Of a stretch of 64,000 nt of DNA, positions 11,397 through 20,800 are shown one piece after another. The notes beneath the pieces are model-generated. The model was not told where the DNA came from, searched no databases, and was given only the letters and a program-made list of their open reading frames with translations. Source of the stretch: Lineus longissimus (taxonomy: Eukaryota > Nemertea > Pilidiophora > Heteronemertea > Lineidae); contig NC_088311.1 of assembly GCF_910592395.1 (NCBI RefSeq), positions 9,986,501 through 10,050,500 on the forward strand, given 5' to 3'. Position 1 is the first letter of the stretch; each line of letters begins with the position of its first letter. Position numbers and translations under genes: made by a program.

Positions 11397-11990
11397 CAAA
11401 TTGGGCTGAAAGGGTGGATGTCGTCCTTGGTGCCGACAAATGGTACCCAGGTTCCAGATCGACTGGACAATAAGCACCCTGGGTGCCATTACACTAGACA
11501 AACAGCACCCAGCTTCTTTTTGCCTGGCTTACGGATCTTAGGGACGAGGACGTTTCTTGCAATCTCGTTTTATCTCGCGCCGTGGTACTTGTGGCATTAG
11601 CATTGCCCGAAATAAAAAGAACAGATAAACAGAAAAAAACGCATTTAGGGCTAAAGGTCTTTGAAAGCACATTTTGGATGATTTATTCAGAAAAGGTGTA
11701 TAGGAGGGATATATCCGAAATGTGCTTTCAATGACCTATAGGCCTAAACGCGTTTTTTTCTGTTTATCTGTTCTTTTTATTTCGAGCACTGCTAATGCCG
11801 CAAGTACCACGGCGCGAGATAAAACAAAATTGCAAGAAACGTCGTCCCTAAGATCAGTAAGCCAGGCAAAAAGAAGCTGGGTGCTGTTTGTCTGGTGTAA
11901 TGGCACCCAGGGTGCTTATTGTCCAGTCGATCTCGAACCTGGGTACCATTTGTCGGCACCCAGGATGACATCCACCCTTTCAGCCCAAAT
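11397..11990. repeat. Large inverted repeat (about 280-300 bp arms, 35-base loop)
   Basis: The left arm (about 11397-11678) is the near reverse complement of the right arm (11714 to about 11990). Examples are ATTGGGCTGAAAGGGTGGAT against its complement near 11970-11990, and TTTGAAAGCACATTT against AAATGTGCTTTCAA. The loop is 11679-11713. The arms differ by scattered substitutions and small indels. Transcribed as part of the kinase pre-mRNA, it would fold into a long imperfect hairpin. Related open frames in the two arms (+ strand on the left, - strand on the right) simply mirror this symmetry and match no family I know. It may be a foldback transposon or two inserted copies in opposite orientation; no terminal motif settles this. 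Confidence 0.85.
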
Positions 11991-12189
11991 TGGGGAGCTG
12001 GAGGGGGCTTCGGCCGAAGGTTTTGGGCAAAATTTGACCCCCCACCTGACGTTTCCAATTATTACTACTATATTTTGCTGAAAAAGTTCCAGCGAAGATT
12101 TTTTCTTTTACAGTCGATTAAGTTGTTAGGACTCAGTGACAATTGCAAAGCAAAAAACTTAACATCAAAATTACTCCAACGCATGGTAA

Positions 12190-12240
12190 CCCGGGTTGTC
12201 TAGTGGTTAGCGTAATAGTGGAATTAGATTGCTTCAAATA
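12190..12240 (+). repeat. tRNA-like relic, possible SINE head
   Basis: GGTTGTCTAGTGGTTAGCGT resembles an A box of the tRNA-Glu/Val type. A weak B-box-like CTTCAAATAC follows about 30 bases later. No cloverleaf can be completed, so this is not a functional tRNA gene. It could be a degraded tRNA-derived SINE or chance. Confidence 0.25.
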
Positions 12241-14445
12241 CAAATTTTTTCCATCAACTATTTGACGTCATCACGGACTAACAGAAAAGGAGTAGTGTGA
12301 AATATCATCTCGGCTTCATTAGCTTGCCCCTACATTGAAGATGGATGGGTGGAGCGTCATGTGACTGTAATGCCGTTGGGTGTGCCCAGTGGGATTCTAT
12401 GAATAAAATTGGATCGTTATAAGTGTGTTATGCGGATGTGATGTTTTTTCTGATACTTGTAATGAGAGGGACGAAGTGGATGGCGATCAAAGCATCACGG
12501 AGAGTGAATTATTCACCGTCGGCTGAGCTACGTGACGTTGGCGATGACCTTGTGGAGAGTCAAGTGATTGTTTATTACATGATCAATATGAAAATGGTCA
12601 AAGTGTTTTTGTTATGTTCTTGTCAGAAGGAGAATCGCGGAAGCAGGTAACTAGAATGTGGCACTTGAAGCAGTAAAAAAGTTCATTGTAACATCTTGAT
12701 CGGAGAGTGAAGTGGAGTCATTTTGGCAATTTAAGGGGACAACTTGGGTGTGGTAGTTTATACCTGGCCAGGAGGATAATCACTCTGCTTACCACCATGC
12801 GCTGCAACCGGTAGTATCACACAGATGCTGAATTCTAATGATGATTTTGGACACTGTTTCGAGGCAGTTTTGGACATGGCATGTCGATTTCAGGCAGGCC
12901 TTTGCTGGCAGTCGAAATTAATAACATTTAACCATTGAGTGACTAGAGGACTTCGTGTCACAAATTTCCAATTCCACTCGATTGAAAAATGTAAACAGAT
13001 GTTTACAATGACCCTTCTACTTCCTCTCTCGAATGTTTGTCAATAATTCATTTGCAATTTGCCATCTAGGGCTTGGTCGTCGGGCATACTGAAAATGGAT
13101 AGATCGATTCCCTAATGTTTCTGGTACAGTGGGTTCTAACATTGGGCCTATATATGCAGAATTGGAATGGGAATCTAGTTTTGTCAGGGATCCATCTTGA
13201 GAATCGGTCCAGAGTTTGCTGTTCCATGAAAAAGCAACTTCAGCACAAGAGTTTCTTCCTGAAATTTTCCACCTGAAAATGCCCCTTTAGGAGGAAGGGT
13301 TGGGCGTTAAATTGTCGGATTTAGGAGTAGAAATGAACATTTTTGGGTGTGGAAAATACTTCAATTCGAGCGAGTTGTTATCTTTGAAAATAAAAACAAA
13401 GAAAAAAATGGTTTTTAAAAATTTGCTTTGTTAATTTGGGGAAATGTGACGCCTTCTTACACCATAAAGCCAGTGTGACAACCAAGCGATTTAATGGCCT
13501 GATTTTTAAATTATCCACATCTTGATTTGAAGGGAATTTTAAAATCTTCTGGCAATTGATTCCACAGTTTCAATATTGTAATGTCAGTCAGTTTTAAAGG
13601 CCTATGCTCTTAGTCAGTATCTAGAAATTTGAAATTTTTAATTGAATTTGAAAATTTCCAATCGCATAAATACGTTCGAATATAAATTTCAACAATGCCG
13701 TTGTATAGACATATATATATATATACTATAGATACCAAGTTTCAGCGAATTTGCATTCATAATAACTGCACTACGGCATTGTGTATTTTGATTTCTATTT
13801 TCCTGACCCAGGATTAAATACGAACGGCATACCCCTATTAAAATAAGATTTATAGGGAAGAAACATATCTGTTTCTGTCAATGACAATACGCCATCCCAG
13901 CCCTGCGGCAATGTTGTGGGAGTGGCAGTATGATAGTTTAGATAACATTTTAAAAGCGAAGGAAAGGTTTGCTATCTATTTTAAGCTAAGCGTACATTAC
14001 AAGCTAAAGTAAATGACAAAAACCATTGTTTTGTTTCATAATAAACTCATCGTGTGTTGGTGACAAAAACAAAAAGACATTGTTCCAGAACAGTGTGTTC
14101 GGTTGTGAAAAGTGCTTTAAACAACTTTTGCCCGAAAACAATTTTGTGTCATTATGATGTGTGTAGCTTGATGTGTGCACATGACACAAAACATTTCCTT
14201 GGTGACGCCACTAAGCTAAAATAAGCATGGGAATGAAGGATTGCGCATAACCAATGGTTTCCCTGCTATTTTTGACATTGTTGCGGGTGACTTTGAAAAT
14301 AATCCGCAAAGATAATGAATCTGATTTTGTGCGGGGAGAAGAAACAGGGCACTGCAGGAAAAGTGGAAAAAAGACTTGTTGTGTCACATGAAATTTGATT
14401 AGGTGAACCTGGTAGCGAGTTAATTCTTCAGAATGTGTCACAATA

Positions 14446-14622
14446 CAGTAGAACCTCCCTAAGCCGGCATCTCTCTATAAGGGACACCCTTTCTATTAAG
14501 GACACTAGTTTTGGTCCCAAGTTGGGTGTTTCCATTCAATTTGACCTCTCTTATCAGGACACCTCTCTATTAAGGACAACACTTGTCAGTCTCAAGGGTG
14601 TCCTTAATAGAGAAGTTTGCTG
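14446..14622. mobile_element. pogo/Tigger-like MITE upstream of kinase exon
   Basis: It begins CAGTAGAACCTCCCTAAG preceded by TA. It carries the shared interior (GGACACTAGTTTTGGTCCCA, CACTTGTCAGTC) and ends GTCCTTAATAGAGAAGTTTG then CTG. It is about 177 bp long and ends about 125 bp before the exon at 14747. An open frame runs from this element into the exon by chance. Confidence 0.75.
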
Positions 14623-14746
14623 TTGTTTGGATGAAATAATTTTGATTCCCGATGGAGCACAAACAAACTTTATGAGTTGTGTTGAGAAAAACCCCCTAAT
14701 CGGTTCATCAATCCCTAAATATTTGTTTTCTTCCTCGTCTTTTCAG

Positions 14747-14875
14747 GTTGCTATCAAAATAATAGACACTCGCAAAATCAAGGAGGACTATACTCGGCAG
14801 AATTTGTATCGTGAAGCCAGGATCCTTGCTCAAATCCGTCATCCGAACATAATACGGCTTTACGAGACATTGAAG
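14747..14875 (+). CDS. Ser/Thr protein kinase, second exon (VAIK lysine, alpha-C helix)
   Basis: This exon has 43 codons between a strong acceptor (pyrimidine-rich TTCCTCGTCTTTTCAG) and a donor (AAG|GTAAGC), both in phase 0. It begins VAIKIIDTRKI, which supplies the beta-3 ATP-anchoring lysine (residue 41 of the joined protein). It continues with NLYREARIL, where the glutamate (residue 60) is the expected alpha-C salt-bridge partner, and ends RHPNIIRLYETLK, the canonical HPNI..LYE segment of the CAMK group. Joined to the exon at 9145 it gives an uninterrupted N-lobe with all key residues intact and no frameshift. The hinge, HRDLK catalytic loop, DFG and activation loop are not found in the rest of the window, so the gene is partial here. 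A pogo-like MITE ends about 125 bp upstream of the acceptor. The exact family is unresolved between SNF1-related subfamilies. Confidence 0.87.
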
Positions 14876-15591
14876 GTAAGCTGATTTGAAGACTTTGATG
14901 TATGAAAAGTAATCCCTTTTTCGTGAAGCATAATTTTCTAGAGCTTTCTCATACCCTGTCAGATGGAGCTCAAAGCTCTTTTGTAGGGGTCAAACAAGCC
15001 TACCTGTGTATCAACTTTTGCGTTGTTTTCTACTTCAGGGGTGCCATTAAATGATAATTTGTTTGGTGTATATGTATGTGTATTGTTTCTCATTTATCAC
15101 TCTCAGTTGATGACGTTTCATATTCGATTTTTAACCAGCTTAACCAAAACCGGCCTCTTCATTCCTTAAACAGTTTATTTAATCTTATTGTTTGGTGGTT
15201 TTGTTGATTTTAAAACATCCATTTGTTGGTGGTACACAACATTTGTCATCGTGAGATTTGTAATCATCATCAAACCTGCTTTCCATCGTTGCCTAAAAAG
15301 CTAAACTCACATGACAAAATGACGAAAAACTTTTGTTGTTTATTCTCGCATCATCATTGGTGTCAAAAAACTTGCCAAACATTTCGCCAAAAAGCTATGT
15401 TTTGTCTGTTGTGTGTGCTTGAAGCAAAATATTTTGATAGTATTTTCACTTTATCATGGTCATTGGCGTGTCACTGATGGTGCGCTTGGTGATCTTCATG
15501 TCACGCATTTGAAGTGACTTTTTGTATGTGACATCATGAACTCCATCTAAAAACAACCTTTGAGGATTCATAAGGAAACAAGCTATGGATA
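14876..15591. other. Start of downstream kinase intron
   Basis: Begins GTAAGC after the exon. No further exon or repeat seen. Confidence 0.6.
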
Positions 15592-16507
15592 TGAGGGGTT
15601 CAGGCGCAAAACCCCGTAAACGCCATTCCTATGAAAAATGAGATAGCTGTACCAATGTACAGCTTTTGGCATGTAGATGACGTTAGTCAAATCATATTGT
15701 TGCAAAATCCCGTAAGTCCCATCATAAATGCCTACCTTAAACCCAGTTTGTTTGCAAAACCCAGTAAACGCCACCACCATATTGGTGCAGAAACACGTAA
15801 GTCCCTGAAAGCCAATCACTGATGAACTGCATGTCACATGACGCACAAAATGGCGGCGCCCCCGTTCGCAAGGCTTTCGCTGTAGAATAGCGTTTTTTTT
15901 GTCAATTTCTGCTGAATTTACGCAAAATTAAGATGAATAAATTGGATTTTAAAAGTTTGGCTTTATGGGAGGCATTGAATTAAATTGTGCAGAAATTTTC
16001 TGAGGTACCCAGTACTGATTTCATTCACTTATCACAGCAGGATGGCTTGGCCTCCCAAGTGACGGACAGTCGGTAGTTTCTGGTCTATAGACTCCTGGCA
16101 AAAAACACTAACATTCAAAACTATTCACAGACAGGAATTTGCTCTTTTATTAATCCAATTTGAGTACATTGCTAACTGTGTTGTGTTCTGTTACATTTTC
16201 ATGCATATTCTTCCAGTGATAGGTTTTGCAAACACAGATTTTTTGGACTTACTGAATTTTGCAAAAATAACGCATTTGGACTTACAGAGTTTTGCCGCCA
16301 ATATCAATCAAAATTGCTTAAAAACTAGTTTTCATAATAAAGGTTAATTTTTGAAATTCTGGCCTTTTGTTTACCAACCAAAACACTATTTGATTACAAT
16401 GAGAGTAAACCAGTAACCAATGAACCTACTCCCAAACAAAAATTCTTGTTTTAAAACAATAGGGGTATTGTGTGTGGACTTACTGGGTTTTGCGCCTGAA
16501 CCCCTCA
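15592..16507. mobile_element. 916-bp non-autonomous element with subterminal repeats
   Basis: Terminal inverted repeats TGAGGGGTTCAGGCGCAAAA and its complement (ending CCTGAACCCCTCA) are flanked by TA. An 18-base motif close to GCAAAACCCRGTAAGTCC recurs near the left end at about 15604, 15701, 15752 and 15787. It recurs in inverse orientation near the right end at about 16244, 16276 and 16476. Such bipolar subterminal arrays are typical transposase-binding sites of autonomous and non-autonomous DNA transposons. No transposase frame is present; the interior is AT-rich. Family unknown to me. Confidence 0.8.
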
Positions 16508-17186
16508 TATATGAACTGCCTTGTACCTTGCAGTATATTGCCGTTACCTTTCCGAACAGTGGATAAAAGACTCAGCGTGCAGTTTCCAGCATTCATGATT
16601 GCTATCCATTACCTACATTTACAATGCAATTGCCGTCATACACTTTTCTGTTAGAGTGTTATGCTAGTTATTGAACAGTTATTTCATTATATCCATTATG
16701 TTTGTTTAGTTGCCTGACAGATATGAATGCTTTTAATGGCTCGTCCTCCTCAGTCACATGTGAAAACTAGATCTGCCAATATTTCTAAAGCGTCTGGCTA
16801 TTTTGGCTTATACCAAAAAAAGTTGTACTGTATGTGATACCAATATTGTTTCTCCTCTATTTAGGGGTGGTATAGTGGTAAAATATATATCTCATGTATT
16901 ATGGTACTCTATTTCTCGAGTGCAAAGTATGAAAAAGCTATTTTCATGAACATTTTCTTTTGAAGCCACATCATTATACAGACAAAACCACTGAATGACT
17001 GTTACCAAAATTAAGGTTGGAGTTGCTGAGGCCTCTCCTTGTCTGAAATCAAGTCCTGCTCATATTGATACCAGAATTAATCAACATTATTCTCAAAAAT
17101 CATTCTCCTCCGCCAAAGCCAATCATATCCTGTGTTTTCCCTAAAACAAAGCGGTAGCAAAGAATTCTTTACAATGCCGTGTCTAA

Positions 17187-17407
17187 GGCTGGGTTCACAT
17201 AGAACTATACTCTATATGGTATTCGGTATTCGGTATACGAACTTGCACGATTCGGACAATGGTGCCCTCCGAATAGTTCAGTCCTATGTGATCCGGTAAT
17301 TGACACAACCTATTAGATTTCCACTATACCTGTACCCTACGTAATGTGCACCGAATACCGTATAGAGTATAGCACCGTATAGAGTATAGCTCTATGTGAA
17401 CCCAGCC
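17187..17407. mobile_element. PIF/Harbinger-like MITE, 221 bp
   Basis: It begins GGCTGGGTTCACATAGAACT and ends with the complement (CTATGTGAACCCAGCC), flanked by TAA on each side. A 3-bp TWA duplication is the hallmark of PIF/Harbinger. TATTCGGTAT and ACCGTATAGAGTATAG subrepeats are nested inside the arms. Confidence 0.75.
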
Positions 17408-17659
17408 TAACGCATACAATTTGTTCAAAGAATTTGTCATCGGGCAAGAAAACCTCATTCAAATGTCCTACCCTTGTCTTTGAATATTGGGTTTTTTTGC
17501 TTCAAGTTGGCATGATATTAGTTCTGCCATTTCAAAAGTTGGCATCTTTATTATGGTGTCAGTATAGATTGGCCGATATGTCTTCCTGTTAATAGTGTAT
17601 CAGGTTTCAAAAATGAGTTTTTAACCCTCTTCTTGGCCACATTGTCGATATATCATATA

Positions 17660-17690
17660 AAAAATATTACATATGATATGTAATATTTTT
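17660..17690. repeat. Perfect AT-rich palindrome
   Basis: Two 15-base arms (ATATGTAATATTTTT and its complement) lie around a single G. It could extrude as a cruciform or form a strong RNA hairpin. No terminator or gene role is supported. Confidence 0.7.
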
Positions 17691-17989
17691 AACATAATTT
17701 GATTTTCTTTAATGACCAATGCTTTGACATCTGTTCACGCAGAGTCGAGAATACTGTCGCTGTTGCTTCATTGACACGAAACTTGCGCGTACATTGCATG
17801 TCAATGACGCGAAGCAGGATGGATGTTTTTTGTGATATGGACTGTATGTGCATTGACTGCTCAAGATAGATTAATAGAAGTATACACATCATCATACCAA
17901 GGGTTTTCTACCTTTCAGGTTCGACTTCTAAGATACTCTAGTTTCAGCGATCTAAGACTGCTTTAGGCCCCAAAATGAGCATGTGGTTC

Positions 17990-18190
17990 TATCTTTTACC
18001 ATTCGGTCCCTCATGACCCTGATACCAAGAAATCTTCATAGTTTCATGCAGTCTTTTACCGTTTGGTTCCTCGTGACCCTGATACCAAGAAATCTACACA
18101 GTGTCATGTCATTTACCCTTTGGTCCCGCATGACGCTGATTCTGAGAAATCTACATAGCTCTGTGCAGTCTTTTACCATTGGTTCCTCGT
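17990..18190. repeat. Three-copy tandem repeat, about 62-bp unit
   Basis: TCTTTTACCATTCGGTCCCT and ACCAAGAAATCTTCATAG recur three times with divergence. The open frame across it (17983-18192) is repetitive only because of this. Confidence 0.75.
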
Positions 18191-18879
18191 GAAATTTCCG
18201 CCCAATGCAATCGACAAGTTCTATAGTTGTTGATTATTTGACCTCCTCTCCTGTTGCTTCAGAAAACTAATCAAAAATGGTGGATCATCGTTAGACTGTT
18301 CAAATTAGATTGATTGCGTTAATCAACTAGCTGCAGATAGCAATCTCATTTACGAGTCCATATTCACATTTCACTTTGTATTCAGTAGAAATACTGATGC
18401 GCTATTTTGAAGCGAAGTATTTACTATCTGGGTCGGTCTATTTTCCCCGGCAATGGATTTTTATGTCAGATCAATACACAGGGTTGGGTAGGGCGGTGTT
18501 CCGACAATGGTGTTGAAAAAATAGATACTGTAGCTTTTTGCTTACTATACAGTGGAGTCTATGTGGCAGTATAGATTTTTGACAAAACTCATTTGGAGCA
18601 GTATCGTGAAGCAGCATTTGTGTAACGGAGGTTCATTGATGTTCGTTCTTCCTACCAAGGCTACATCATCATTAGTGATTTATAATTGTTTATAACTGCT
18701 TGCAGAATGATTCTTTACTTTGCCCTCCTTTGCATGTATTTTTTAATAAAGAGAGATACAATGATTGGATATAGTCAGTGTTAGAGTAAGTTTTAGATCT
18801 GTACACTTTACAATACATTTTAGTAATTTCTTTACATAATTTCATATGCAGATATGGTACAATCTATGCCCCAACTCCC

Positions 18880-18965
18880 AGTAGAGCTTTGAATTTTCAA
18901 AATCCAACAAAAATAACCATTTTAGAGGCATTTTTGCAAGTTGGGGCACTTTCAAGGACAGCATT
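18880..18965. repeat. Low-copy dispersed repeat, copy 1
   Basis: CTTTGAATTTTCAAAAT and ATAACCATTTTAGAGGCATT are shared with about 26885-26945, and the second part with 59975-60010. No termini are recognised. Confidence 0.5.
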
Positions 18966-19519
18966 TTCACGTGAAATACTCAACTTTATCGTAATAGAAG
19001 AAATCTGACAGAAAAGTCTAACTTCTCAAGAGATTAAGCCACATCAGATAAGTTTTGTTGAAAAAGTGTGTATACCACTGACAATGTACTCCTGCATGAA
19101 TAGCTCTCATTTCATTTATAATAGGTAATTTCATCTTTCGATAAAAACGACCTTGTAGGCTTTTAATTATGAGGTAAATATTGGAGAATCATGTTTTGTC
19201 GATTGCGATATCATACCTTGAAACACCCACTCATGCTGGCATCCTACATAATGGAGCGTTTGCTCGTCTTTAAAAATGTTATGATGGCAACTGAAATTCC
19301 TGATCCCATCGTGTACATTGCCAATTATATTGATTTTACAGCGATTGCTGTGCATTCACTTGGCTGGGTGTGTCGTGCTCAGGGGCAGTGTGCATGTTGG
19401 GTGGTACACTTCAGTAGCTTTGACTAGGTTTACTGAGCTTTAAGGTACTGGTAGATGAAATCGGATATTTGAGGACAACAGCAACATGTCTTGGGTCATA
19501 GACAAAACAAACTCGCTGA

Positions 19520-20800
19520 CACAATACCGTTTTGATAAAGACAGTGTATAACATGAACCAGCAGCTGTTGCTGAAATAGATACTGTTTGATGATAACAGT
19601 TACATAAAACAAGACACCGTTGCTGAACAGAATACTGTTTGATGATGACAGTTACATAAAACAAGACACCGTTGCTGAACAAAATACTGTTTGATGATGA
19701 CAGTTACATAAAACAAGACACCATTGCTGAACAGAATACTGTTTGATGATAACAGTTACATAAAACAAGACACCGTTGCTGAAGTGAATACTGTTTGATG
19801 ATGACAGTTACATAAAGACAAGACACTGTTGCTGAACAGAATACTGTTTGATGATGACAGTTACATAAAACAAGACACGTTGCTGAACAGAATACTGTTT
19901 GATGATGACAATTACATAAAAGAAGACACCGTTGCTGAAGTGAATACTGTTTGATGATGACAGTTACATAAAGACAAGACACTGTTGCTGAACAGAATAC
20001 TGTTTGATGATGACAGTTACATAAAACAAGACACCGTTGCTGAAATGAATACTGTTTGATGATGACAGTTACATAAAACAAGACACCGTTGCTGAACAGA
20101 ATACTCTTTGATGATGACAATTACATAAAAGAAGACACCGTTGCTGAAGTGAATACTGTTTGATGATGACAGTTACATAAAGACAAGACACTGTTGCTGA
20201 ACAGAATACTGTTTGATGATGACAGTTACATAAAACAAGACACTGTTGCTAAACAAAATACTGTTTGATGATGACAGTTACATAAAGACAAGACACTGTT
20301 GCTGAACAGAATACTGTTTGATGATGACAGTTACATAAAGACAAGACACTGTTGCTGAACAGAATACTGTTTGATGATGACAGTTACATAAGACAAGACA
20401 CCGTTGCTGAACAGAATACTGTTTGATGATGACAGTTACATAAAACAAGACACCGTTGCTGAACAGAATACAGTTTGATGATGACAGTTACATAAAACAA
20501 GATGCCGTTGCTGAACAGAATACTGTTTGATGATGACAGTTACATAAAACAAGACACCGTTGCTGAACAGAATACTGTTTGATGATGACAGTTACATAAA
20601 GACAAGACACTGTTTCTGAAGTGAATATTGTTTGATGATGACAGTATGTTACATAACACATGATGCTGTTGCTGAAAGGCATGCTGCTTGGTGTACTGTT
20701 TGATGACGACAGTAGCACAAAATAGGATTCTGTTGCTGAAGAAAATACTGCTTGCCATCTTGGTATGTACAGTTTGATCATGATAGTAACATGAATAAGA
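19520..20800. repeat. 52-bp minisatellite, about 24 units
   Basis: The unit contains GAACAGAATACTGTTTGATG, ATGACAGTTACATAAAACAA and GACACCGTTGCT. Variant types recur, for example AAAGACAAGACACTG and AAAAGAAGACACC with GAAGTG. Two ACAATTACATAAAAGAAGAC variants are four units apart (about 19909 and 20117), so segmental amplification has occurred. The edges decay (19520-19600 and 20640-20800). The long minus-strand open frames here are repeat artefacts. Confidence 0.9.

Larger units (their letters stand above)
9256..14746 (+). other. Kinase intron (5,491 bp), repeat rich
   Basis: The intron is bounded by GTGAGT at the donor and TTTTCAG at the acceptor, and is in phase 0 between the glycine loop and VAIK. 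It holds a tandem duplication (9373-9632), clustered pogo-like MITEs (9681-10564), a decayed half copy (about 10857-10925), a large inverted repeat (11397-11990), a weak tRNA-like patch (12190-12240) and another pogo-like MITE (14446-14622). I see no coding exon between 12250 and 14440, only AT-rich unique sequence with a short TA run near 13710-13725. Confidence 0.8.

Noticed and set aside
11343-12058. Similar peptides from the + strand (left arm) and - strand (right arm)
   Set aside because: Explained by the inverted repeat itself; the peptides match no family and contain indels between arms.
14435-14884. 149-residue open frame containing the kinase exon
   Set aside because: Its first two thirds are a pogo-like MITE and intron sequence. 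The acceptor at 14745-14746 and kinase homology begin only at 14747.
16864-16920. tRNA-Gly-like GGTGGTATAGTGGTA
   Set aside because: No B box or acceptor stem can be paired.
19704-20120. 138-residue minus-strand open frame
   Set aside because: Translation of the 52-bp minisatellite.
19520-20800. CRISPR-like repeat regularity
   Set aside because: The repeats are contiguous with no unique spacers, and the genome is an animal one; it is a minisatellite.
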